Shown here: positions 47,601 to 56,599 of the stretch, piece after piece | Position numbering within the stretch: the first letter of the stretch is position 1 | Layout of the letters: each line of letters starts with the position of its first letter | From: Stichopus chloronotus | Lineage: Eukaryota; Echinodermata; Holothuroidea; Aspidochirotida; Stichopodidae | NCBI GenBank assembly: GCA_021234535.1 | Contig: CM037840.1 | Coordinates: forward strand, 15,765,415 to 15,829,414 | DNA: 64,000 nucleotides | Reading direction: 5' to 3' | The notes under the pieces: model-generated | The model's database searches: none | What the model was told of the DNA's origin: nothing | What the model saw: only the letters and a program-made list of their open reading frames with translations | Program-made: the position numbers and the translations under genes

Positions 47601-49590
47601 ACCAAATATATATGGTATCTGTCCAAGTTTCCCTTCTTGAGATATTGTGTTTACAAGGTTTTCACAATTTGACCCCTGTTGACACCAAATGACAGTTGAC
47701 CTCCACCAAAAACAACAGGGTTCTGCTAGTCAAGATGGTACATCAGCAAACTAAATATGAAATCTGTCCAATTTCCCCTTCTTGAAATATTGTGTTTACA
47801 AGGTTTTAACAATTTGACCACTGTTGACCCCAAATGACATTTGACCTCCACTAAAAACAACTCAATGTGGTACACCTACATACTAAATATGAGATCTGTC
47901 CACATTTCCCTTCTTGCAATATCGTGTTTACAAGGTAGGGTGTCACACACATACACCCACACACACACCCATACCCATTCAGGGTCCCGATTGGGGACAT
48001 GAACTTTTCCTCACGTAAACAGGGATATCCCCACTTTGCAGATGATATCCCCAGTAAGTGGTATTTAGTCGTGCATGTACCCACGCCAGAAACAGGATTG
48101 TGCGTAAAATTTTTCACACACATACACCCCTACACACAGGTATAGATCCATAAAATAGGTAATTGGGGAAAAAGTTAGATTCACCTATAAAGTTGAGGGT
48201 GCATATATCTGATACCCCAATTTGCATTATGTTAAAATATCCAGAAACAGGGATATCCCCGTTTTTCGGCATAACCTCGGTCGCAAGCTTGAAGTTCCTG
48301 TGTGTGTCCCCATTAGGCAACCTAAACAAACCCACATACACACACACATATGAATGATTACAAAGGTTAAGATTATCATCAAAACCAAACAATCAAAGAA
48401 CGATATGAAAATTATATCAATGATGTGAGAAATGCAACAATGAAAATTGGTACATTTAATTTGATTTATCTGTACAGACAGGAGGGAGAAACAAAGGGAA
48501 TTTTCTTTTGTTTGTTTCACCCCTAACTGCAGCCATTCTTAAATTTCAATGCTTTCATCAATTTTCATCAGTTTTCATGATGCTATTCATGTGTACACCA
48601 TACTAAAATATACTTATCATCCAAGCAACCCTTTTCTGCTAGTAAGTCCATAGCAGCATCTTTTAATGTTTGTGACCTGGTACAGTAGTTTGAACTGACT
48701 CCCTCAAGACCATCTGGGTGCACAAGACAAAGCCACCCCACCCCTATGACAGCATTCGATGTTGCTTTTAATACAATACAGTATGCAAGACCTGTCATCA
48801 TTACATCTGCTCTAGCGTGGACCAGATTTCGCTATGATACAACCTACATGTGAAGCAGGAAAAGATACTGTAATTTTTGAAGACACTATCGATCAAAACG
48901 TTGGCAAGGAATAACATACACGGAGATTCCCATGACCTACATTTAAGTTAATGCTTTCACTGGAACATAATATTGTAAAACGTTTTTAAAGGAAGCAAAC
49001 TAAGTTACACAATTAACCCATAAATGATAAGACATATTCCACAGTCATAGACAGGAGACATACCAAAAGATGATCGAAAGAAGAAAAAATACTAGTACGG
49101 TAAATGAGAGGGTGAAAATATCAGCAAGTTGAATGTTGAAATGGAGGTCTACGAAGGAATACAGTAGTCCTCAATATGAGGCCATCATTAACCTTCTATT
49201 TCTTCCATTCTGCGGTCTACTGGATGACTGTGAGAGATCATCATTTCAAAAGACAGGGTCAATTTTACAAACTAGGAAATTAAAATAAGTTTGTCCCTTC
49301 AAGAAATACACTAAAAGTAAACTTACAAGATCAATTCAATACTTTACAATGGAAAGTACAATTAATACAGGGGCATAGTATTATGGTAGTCCACGTGAAA
49401 AAAACCTTGGAAAAAAATCTCGGGTTCTATTGATAACTTACCGTAAGGAGTTCAAATTTTTAGCTTCTTGCTCAAGAGCATCAAGAAGAAGGAAGGAGTC
49501 TTCTGCTGGTTCATATACATCTTGAAAATCTTCCTGGGTAAGGTGAGAGTAGTCAGGTGTCGGCAAAGACTCACAATCATTCTGATTCAT
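38494..49590 (-). CDS. N6AMT1: N6AMT1/HEMK2 SAM-dependent methyltransferase (whole gene span, 5 coding exons)
   Basis: Joined in transcription order (49590-49442, 46999-46913, 46515-46341, 42529-42388, 38612-38494), the exons total 672 nt and encode 223 residues with no internal stop; human N6AMT1 has 214. The N-terminal DVYEPAEDSFLLLDAL is almost identical to human. Motif I, EVGCGSG (56-62), binds SAM, and NPPY (127-130), followed by VVTPPQE, is the class I glutamine/adenine methyltransferase signature. Later come SWAGGIDGR, FYLITIKEN and a C-terminal LSVIKF. In other animals the enzyme works with TRMT112 and methylates the glutamine of the GGQ motif of eRF1; histone and arsenic substrates are also reported. 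Splice phases agree at every junction. It is convergent with SMO. Confidence 0.94.
39184..39300 (+). repeat. Dispersed GACTATCTAAG repeat, copy 1
   Basis: Contains ggactatctaagaggagtgc, caccattggttggcg, aaaattttgggct and aacctcccagatggc. The same ordered blocks recur in the window at about 39625, 49706 (partial), 55129 and 56376. Confidence 0.8.
39625..39740 (+). repeat. Dispersed GACTATCTAAG repeat, copy 2
   Basis: Contains ggactatctgagcgaagtgc, caccatcgcatccgttggcg, aaaattttgggctt and aacctcccagatggtcgg. It lies about 440 bp after copy 1 in the same orientation, inside N6AMT1 intron 4. Confidence 0.8.
42388..42529 (-). CDS. N6AMT1: N6AMT1 coding exon 4
   Basis: Residues 138-184 plus one base. 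It encodes VACGGLTSSWAGGIDGRQV, then LLSPSGIFYLITIKENKP, equivalent to human IEAAWAGGRNGREV and LLSPRGLFYLVTIKENNP. The acceptor is TTTCCCTCAG and the donor CCGA|GTGAGT. Confidence 0.94.
42700..42850 (+). repeat. G-rich GGGAATT array
   Basis: About eight loosely spaced GGGAATT/GGGAGTT words separated by ccaggtg, tgtgtgg and similar. The minus-strand gene is transcribed through it, so the RNA would be C-rich. Confidence 0.75.
42930..43190 (+). repeat. Degenerate CAAGTCA repeat tract (left)
   Basis: Very many irregularly spaced caagtca and caagtta words. A second tract of the same words lies at 43900-44030, with about 700 bp of unrelated sequence between. Confidence 0.85.
43900..44030 (+). repeat. 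Degenerate CAAGTCA repeat tract (right)
   Basis: The same word composition as the tract at 42930-43190, in the same orientation. Confidence 0.8.
46341..46515 (-). CDS. N6AMT1: N6AMT1 coding exon 3 with NPPY catalytic motif
   Basis: Completes L79 and encodes residues 80-137. It includes AVDSNKKAT (human TDINPEAA, end of strand 2 of the fold) and DVLVFNPPYVVTPPQE, which is nearly identical to human DLLVFNPPYVVTPPQE. The acceptor is ATCTTACAG and the donor GAG|GTATTA, phase 0. Confidence 0.95.
46913..46999 (-). CDS. N6AMT1: N6AMT1 coding exon 2 with SAM motif I
   Basis: A short 87-nt exon completing R50, then residues 51-78 plus two bases. It encodes LCVEVGCGSGIVITFL, matching human ICLEVGSGSGVVSAFL. 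The acceptor is AATTTCACAG, preceded by a pyrimidine tract. The donor TT|GTGTATAA is weak but is the one that keeps phase with exon 3. Both flanking introns are phase 2, so skipping would keep the frame. Confidence 0.88.
47000..49441 (-). other. N6AMT1: N6AMT1 intron 1
   Basis: It contains the reverse-oriented AGGTCA repeat array (47100-47940), then a CA-rich segment with two similar blocks (about 47945-48060 and 48115-48345) sharing acaca and ggatatccccnntttng-type words, and otherwise AT-rich DNA. The open frame at 48583-48801 (minus) resembles no family I can name. Confidence 0.65.
47100..47940 (-). repeat. AGGTCA-bearing ~150-bp repeat array in reverse orientation
   Basis: About six units of ~140 bp. 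Each contains tgacctttgacctccaccaa-like sequence, then gatctgtccaagtttccctt, cttgagatat and gtttacaaggttttcac. These are the reverse complement of blocks in the SMO intron 2 arrays. Perfect TGACCTTTGACCT occurs at 47401-47413 and 47543-47555. Confidence 0.85.
49442..49590 (-). CDS. N6AMT1: N6AMT1 coding exon 1
   Basis: Residues 1-49 plus two bases of codon 50. The start ATG at 49590 gives an N-terminal extension only a few residues longer than human before DVYEPAEDSFLLLDAL. The sequence TTTGTTTTTCAG lies just upstream of GACATG and looks like an acceptor, so there is probably a non-coding 5' exon further right. The donor is TTACG|GTAAGT. Confidence 0.9.
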
Positions 49591-49699
49591 GTCCTGAAAA
49601 ACAAACAATTCCATAAAATGTAAAATTTTTTTCTTCTTAATGAATCTCCAACAAGTGATAGCAGTGGCGTCATGGGTGCATCTTTCCTGGGGGACTGCA

Positions 49700-49800
49700 G
49701 ACGAAGTGGTAGCTATCATCTAAGCAGAGAACAACCTTCAAAAGTTTGGGATGAAAATATTGCCCCCATTTTTGGAAATCACCTTCCCAGGCTCCATAGG
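49700..49800 (+). repeat. Dispersed GACTATCTAAG repeat, partial copy 3
   Basis: Contains gtagctatcatctaagcaga, aagtttggg and atttttggaaatcaccttcccaggctcc. It is more diverged than the copies near 39.2 and 39.6 kb. Confidence 0.5.
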
Positions 49801-50089
49801 TGCCTTTTACTCTTGTGGCATCCCTTAAAAAACAATTGCTGCCACCTCCCATCCTGATCTTGAGTGTTAGTGGAACAGTGGAAGCAAACAGTAGGTGTAA
49901 ATGATATCAGTTTGTAAATATTGCTTTAAGGGTGTGACAGCTGATTCCCAGCATTTACATAATCATGCATGCACTGCTCACATACCATGAGTAAATTCGA
50001 GTCCAAAACTCCCCTTGAGTTCCACTGGAATTTTTGTTGTCAAATTTCTCCTGCTATTTCCTGGGACATTACTTCTTATGTTCTGAAGG

Positions 50090-50390
50090 CACTGTAAGGA
50101 GTGAGACTTGAGCCAATTGGCCCAAAATTGGAAGCCGTCTTTCATGTGCTGTAGGCTAAGCCACTGATCACTATAGTAAATATACTGTAGATCAGTAGGC
50201 TAAATAAACTAGATCAGTAGGCTAAATTTGGCTTTCCTCTCCCAGTCCAAAGTTCCGAACATGCTCCCACTTACAGGTATGTTATTATTACAAATCTGTG
50301 TCAGGGTGACTAAGCATTTGGCACAGTGTTATTCAACTGGCATCCAGGTCAATAGACACAATTTCATGATTCTAAATCATAAATTTGACT
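50090..50390 (+). repeat. Direct repeat pair, copy A
   Basis: Shares ordered blocks with 51660-51940: gtgagacttgagccaattg, gtaggcta..ccactgatc, gggctaaatttggctt/tct and ttattcaactggcatccaggtcaat. There is no coding sign. Confidence 0.8.
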
Positions 50391-50399
50391 GTTCAATGG

Positions 50400-51659
50400 G
50401 CTGGCTCATGAATACTTTTGTTGCTATTGCAACAGTTAGAGAATAGTTGAGAGCAATATTCAAGAGAAAAATTCCATTCTAACTGACTAATCTAAGTGCA
50501 GCATACGTCACATATTACTCCCAGTCTGTTGATGGCACATGAGTAGGTACTTGCTCTCCTTTCATACACTGACACCCTCCAATGTGGGTGTGTGTGTGTG
50601 TGTGTGTGGGATTTCATCCCCCCTCCCCTCTCACATTGACCACTAGGAGTGCATACCGTAGCACTACTGTAGTGTGGCCACAGGTGTCCCCCCCCACATA
50701 GTGCTACTGGCCTAGGCCCTATATAACATGTACTGTATCTACCAGGCTGAAGTCCCCAGAAACCCAGCGATTTTAGTAATTTATGAGGTGGATATGGCTT
50801 TAATCTGTTCCCTACTTTTATAAGTTTACATTAGGCTGTTCTTGTTACATTATCATGACTGGGATAGACCTAAGGAACACACAACAGAATGTCGAAGTGC
50901 TGCTACGCCATGCCAAGTTGAATTCTCTCTTAATCTTTATAAAATACGTCAGGAAACTTCTCAAGTGTCGCGCCAAAGATCTTTGGCATAATGTCCATCA
51001 GACTGGCATGGGAGACACCTAAGAGGGTAGCTCCCTGAGACTTACTGTACAGTAAATGTCTTAAGTGACTTCACTCTAGGCTACCTACAGTGAGCCAGAG
51101 ATGGCTGTCTGCCCCAGTTCTTATGACCCATCGACATCTTATGCCAGTGGACTCTGGTGAATCCGTACGACTAAGTTGACTCACACAATATCTGGAGGAA
51201 GGCATTACATTCAATGAGAGCATTGCAGAAGAAGGAAAATTACTTGTTTGCTATTTGAGTTACTGTATGGACATATGAAGTTACTGTACAACATAGCCGA
51301 TCCGAAGCTAGGCATACACCAAAGTTCCAGTTTTACTAGCTGGGAGCAATGCTGGTGTCTATTGACCAGGACAACAACTCTAGTATTATTCAGCCTTTTC
51401 TTGTTATTGACCTGTAACTTCGGTACTCATTGAGAAGTAAAGTTCTGTAATTAGCATCACAATAGCCTCAACCATGGATACAACACTTTTGGGAAGCAAG
51501 TTGAAGTTAGCAGGCTTATTTAGATGGTACAACTTCTACTACTAGTTCTAGAATACCGTAATTGCGTCGGAACTTCCAATTTTCTAGTCCGGCTCCATAG
51601 ATTTGATACAATTGCCCTGGACACCAATTCTCTTGTCATAATTCTCATGTTTTTGGCCT
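50400..51659. other. Intergenic DNA, (GT)n only
   Basis: A short (GT)n run at about 50585-50608. Nothing else that I can support. Confidence 0.5.
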
Positions 51660-51940
51660 AGACGCAACTTTCTGTGTTCTGATGGGCTGTAAGTAGTGAG
51701 ACTTGAGCCAATTGACTCAGAATTTAAACACGTCTTTAAGTTTAATGTAGGCTATACCACTGATCTCTTTATTCAATATGCAGAGAGATAGGTGGGCTAA
51801 ATTTGGCTCTCCCATCTCGCATAGATGTCCCCATTTACACTATGTATTATATCATCTGGGTCCTTGTGAATAGTGTTTTAGACTGTGTTACTCAACCGGC
51901 GTCCGGTTCAATGAACACTACGGGGAGCAATGACTTGTTT
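51660..51940 (+). repeat. Direct repeat pair, copy B
   Basis: The diverged second copy of the 50090-50390 segment: gtgagacttgagccaattg, gtaggctataccactgatct, gggctaaatttggctct and ttactcaaccggcgtccggttcaat. Confidence 0.8.
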
Positions 51941-51949
51941 CGTGGAACT

Positions 51950-54900
51950 AGTACTCATAAATTAGAAAACCATAAGTTAGAAAACGGTACATGCAGCGAT
52001 CACCACAAAAATCGAATATTTGTATGCATGCTGGAATACAAATAATATAATTGATAATGCGATGATTCAAAATCCACCACTTTAAGCCTTCCTTTGAAGT
52101 GCTAACAAATAATGGGGAAATTACCTCTAATTACCAACTTAAATCTTGAACGTGTAGTCGGTTCTCACGAGAGATCTGAAAGTTTTACGGAGACGATAAA
52201 ACGGTATGAAGTTAGCGAAGAAGTAAAACCATTCACATTGATTACACAAACAAGAGAAAACTAATTGGCGCCACTGTCTCTATCTAGATACTGAATGTGC
52301 TCAAGATGGACTGCCGTACATGTTTGAATATTGTCTTAGGTAGCATACTCTCATAGAAGTTGGAGATTCCTTCGTATTTTGTCCACCGTCGGTGAAAGTT
52401 CATTTGGAAAGGACATTTGGACAACTTGTTGGTATTTTATCCTTTGAGATGGGTCCTTTTGTGGATTGAATAATGAAGTGGGCGACTTGCATGAGGTATA
52501 CAAGGCGTGAAAACGGTGCCAAGTGAAGCAATTATGGAAAGCTGGCGGAGCAGTATCATTCGACGGGATGTGTGATTTGCCCCAGTGACTAGGTATGGTA
52601 TCTCCGACGGCCTCTAGCAGAAAATCTGAAATTTAAAGGTGAATTGGGAGGTACCTCATCCGTCACACTGCAGCCACTTAAAAGTGCACGCGTGGGGGGA
52701 GGGGAGTTGCGTTTTCCTTAATATTTCGATGAAAGGAAGAGTTCTTTGAGGCAGAGAATGATAATAGGGGACAGCCATGATTGAAGAGAGCGAACAAGTT
52801 GGTCATGCATTTCCTTTAATACCCCGTCTTGGCTGCTTACGTATTAAGATACAGCTGCATACAATCATGTACTCATTATACACTACTAGTGAAAGTGACT
52901 AATGCCTCTCATGAATATTCATATCATTGAAAATTACATGGGGGGGGAGGGGGGGGTTAACTAAGTTCCATTGCAACATCTCTAGCAGATGCGTGGTTCT
53001 CGAGGGCCATTATTTCAGGAGCTAATTAACAGTTTACCATCTAAACGGATCGCCACCATCAGCGTCAAGTAGCATACCTCTAACCACTTTTTGCAAAAAA
53101 AAAACAAAGCCTCCCAAATTGCAGGAAATCGGGCCTCCGTTGTTAAACCCCTTGAGGTATCCATTGGTGTGAGATCTCGTGATTTAAAAAGTTACTCAGC
53201 AGAGAATAAAAGATGAATCGGAAAATTTTAACTTAAAAAATTGTTGCCAATTGGGAAACAATGGAGCTCAATTCGTTCATTGGGGCTCGTGACAACGTGT
53301 TCTCTATTTGTATTGTTTACTTTCAACCTGGATCCTTCAACTGGTGAACCGGGACTGATGTAATCAAATTTCATTTGTGTGTGTGTGTGTATATGTGATG
53401 GCTGTCTTAGCAGCAGGAATTAAACTCTTATTAAAGACATGATGAACTTTTCAAGTAAACTTTTTACTGTATATTTCATTATTTTTGTTTGGATCTTCAT
53501 TCCGTGACCATGTGCGCCTCCTACTTGATGACCTCTCTATAGCTCTCTCGAATAGCTTGAATGGTTGGGAATGCACTCAAGAGTATTTAAGCTACCGTAG
53601 TTGATGTTATATGTTTCATATAAACAAACTAATAAATGATTCATTTGTCGACCATAGATATATTACTAAATGACTCCCCTGATTCCTGGCAACCGCTTGC
53701 AAATTATGAAAAATATAGCAGCATTATACAGTCCAACTCCGATGTTGCTACCTTAGGCCTACACCCGATACAGTTTATATATCATCGATATCTTGTTAGT
53801 ATAAACAGGCGAGGCCTTTATTATTGGAAGCAACAAGGCAGGCTTAAGTTGACTGAAGTTTAGTATATAGTTCTATATGTGATCCAGTTCCATCCTTTGC
53901 TATAATGCGCTGTGCATTGATGTAGGAATGTGAGGCTTCGCTCAAGTAGGACTGATAGTGAATGGAATACAGTCCGCCTGAATTGGTTGAAAACTGCGTG
54001 CATGTACACAATGTTCGACACTGAGAAAATTATTTAGCCTATTTTTTTTTTTTTTTTTTTTTTTTTTGCTTTGCTCAATTTTTTTTCCATTACGGCAGAA
54101 TTTAATTGCAGATTCCGTTTCCATTTTAGGATTCTTGATAAGCATTTTTACATATTCGGAAATTTTAGTAAAAGTTTTCGAGGGTAATTTTTATGTCATG
54201 GTAAACGTCAATCAAAGGCGGACTGGGAGACATGATATTCTGTTACAATATTGATCAAACTGGTGTACATGATTAACTTTTGCGTTAAAATATTAAGAAT
54301 CACTTGAATGAGAAATGTCATTATTAGCCAACCGTCCTCTCATTATGAAAGACGTTCTTGTCAAGTCACATTTGACTCAAAGAGCAAGAAAAAGTGCGGG
54401 TTGCAAAAAATATGCCTGTCCAGGCTATCTGTGCAAACAGTTAAGATGCGTTACAACAATTCGTAACATTTCTACTACCTGCATGTGCGATCAGACGGCA
54501 AAAAAAGAGGCGATATCACAATGGCTTTCTGACACACTATCAAACTAAGGCCAGTAACTATGACGATCTTATTCAAAATCAACCATAAATTTGAGGGGGT
54601 TTGGGGTTTTATTTGACTTTGAAGACAATTAAAAGCACACACGTATGCATGAGACCACTTAGTTACAATTAATTCCCTGACTAAGTTTTTTTTATAAGTT
54701 TTTTATCATAAGTAATGAGTAATTTTCTGTAATAAAATGAACACAGCAGGCATGGTCGCTGCTCATGTGGCGATTAAGTTAGTTGCTTTCTCTAACCTCG
54801 TAAAAATATAGCATTTTCGGTCCATAACTTAAGGGTCGAGAGGGGCAAAAAACACAGTTGTCACTGGCTTCCACATCAGCCATTACTTCAAGGAAATTAT

Positions 54901-55120
54901 GGAAGTACATTCGCATTCTGAAAAAGGTGTTTAGGAATTAAGACTAATTTAAGAATTACTGAGGTCACTCCAAGTTTTAGAATCATACTATTTAAATAAT
55001 ATAGCATATCTGAACTTTTCATTCAAAATGAAGATTTAGATCCTCTTTTACGAAGTGTTCTAAGTGTTATATTTTTGTAAGCTTTATATTTAGATCGTGT
55101 TGCTTTCAATCGTTCATTCT
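51950..55120. other. Intergenic DNA, nothing recognised
   Basis: AT-rich sequence with a G-run near 52940-52957, a (GT)n run near 53375 and a long poly-T at about 54041-54067. No exon or element that I can name. Confidence 0.5.
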
Positions 55121-55128
55121 CTTTACAA

Positions 55129-55196
55129 TCTAAGGACTATCTAAGCGGAGCGCAACCATTAGCTGACGCGGAGACGTAAAAGAAAATTTTGGCTTT
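55129..55196 (+). repeat. Dispersed GACTATCTAAG repeat, copy 4, cut by the LINE
   Basis: Contains ggactatctaagcggagcgc, gaaaattttggctttt, then stops where the retrotransposon 3' end begins. Other copies continue into aacctcccagatggc at this point. Confidence 0.7.
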
Positions 55197-56200
55197 TCAG
55201 TTTCAGTGTAACTTTATTTCAATCCCAAATCCAATTTTAATGACAAAAACATAGTAACTGAAATACAAACAGTAATGTAAAGAAAGGAACATATTGTGAA
55301 AAAAAGGGGGAGGTAAAAGATGAGATGATGAGATGAGGTTGGGGAGTGGCAACTGAAGCTCCTGGGAGCTTATGGAGGTTGACACCCCTTAACATCAGAA
55401 AAGACAAGAACAGAAGATATGCAGAACTAAAGGGGGAAACAAACATGAGGAAAAAACAATCTACTTGAAAAAGCACTGAAAAAGAGAAAGGAAAAAAAAA
55501 AGTTAGTTTGCAATGAAATAAGATTTTAGCTTTCTTTTAAAATAAGAAACAGTTTTACACTTAGTAATCTCTGGGGATAGACTATTCCAGAGTTTTGGAC
55601 CTATCAATCTAGGACTAAGTTGCGAAGACCCAAGCCTACATAGGGGAGTGGAAAGCTGATTCGCGGGAGCACGACTGGGGTAGGGATAAAGAGTACAGCG
55701 CAAGCCAAAATGATCTCTAAAACTTGACGGGGTTCTATTATGTAGCCAATTAAAAATAAACGTCCCCACATAAGACCGATTTAAGTCATATATATTAAGA
55801 AAGTTGATGTTAGCGAAAAGGGGTGCAGTAGAATGTAGATAGTCAACATTGTTGATGAATCTAACAGCTCTCGTCTGTAGTATACAAAGGGGTTTAAGCC
55901 TAGTGGGGTACGTGCTTCCCCAAACAATATTGCAATAAGGTAAGGAAGTATAAGTGTATTATAAAGGGAAACCCTTACTTTTCTGGGGATAAGTTGTCGA
56001 AAACGGTTGAGTACCCCACTCCCTTAGAAATTTCTAACTAATATATTGAATATGGGTTGTCCATGTTAGATGCGAGTCTACAAACACGCCAAGGAATTTA
56101 CCTACATTCTTGTGAGCACTTGGTAAATATCTGGGTGGGGATTACATATCGTTAGTCCCACACTCTTTTCATTGGGCACAGGAGTCAGTGATAGCGTGCA
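55197..56200 (-). mobile_element. LINE-type retrotransposon, 3' part (RT thumb region to 3' end)
   Basis: On the minus strand a frame ends at 55503 with YVGTFIFNWLHN, LIGPKLWNSLSPEI, FKRKLKSYF. Upstream in the same frame lie YCNIVWGSTYPTRLKPL, LQTRAVRFINN and, after one or two breaks, KFLGVFVDSHLTWTTHI. This is the typical C-terminal end of a CR1/L2/jockey-like reverse transcriptase. A 3' untranslated stretch of about 300 bp follows and ends with AATAAA (55218-55213) and ACTGAAACTGAAA. It is degraded and carries no catalytic core. Confidence 0.85.
55503..55985 (-). pseudogene. Reverse transcriptase C-terminal fragment
   Basis: The best-preserved open part of the element. It reads from about YCNIVWG to the stop at 55503, with the conserved GPKLWNSL and FKRKLK motifs. 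It lacks RT catalytic motifs, so it cannot act alone. Confidence 0.8.
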
Positions 56201-56375
56201 GGAGGTCAACAGATTCGAAGTGCATCGCCATAAGTGTAGCTAGACTTGCTTTCATACTGAGTGTGGGATACGGATGAGTGCATGTGATACAGCGTCATAC
56301 AGAAGTACAGTAAGCCCCTATTGCTGGGGCACAGCCAGAATTTTTGATTAGGGGTGAACTGAGAATTACTAGAAG

Positions 56376-56475
56376 ACTACCTAAAAGGGGCGTCATCATC
56401 GTTTGGAGCGGAACGTGCCTGACAAAAATACGTCAAAATCTTCTGTAGAATGCCGGAAATCGCCCTTTCCAGGCT
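56376..56475 (+). repeat. Dispersed GACTATCTAAG repeat, copy 5
   Basis: Contains agactacctaaaaggggcgtc, tcatcgtttggagcggaacg, caaaatctt and ggaaatcgccctttccaggctc. It lies between the two halves of the LINE. Confidence 0.55.
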
Positions 56476-56599
56476 CATTAAGTAAGTTGAAGAAAATGGT
56501 ATTGTCAACATTTACGAAAATTAATCTCATTTTGGGAGTTTTCCGCTGAAAAAAGGCTGATCAAATGTGCATATTTCATGATGAATACTTTACTTGCTT

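Noticed and set aside
48583..48801. A 72-codon minus-strand frame in N6AMT1 intron 1 as a missing exon
   Set aside because: It has no resemblance to the N6AMT1 fold. The real motif I exon was found at 46913-46999 with correct phase.
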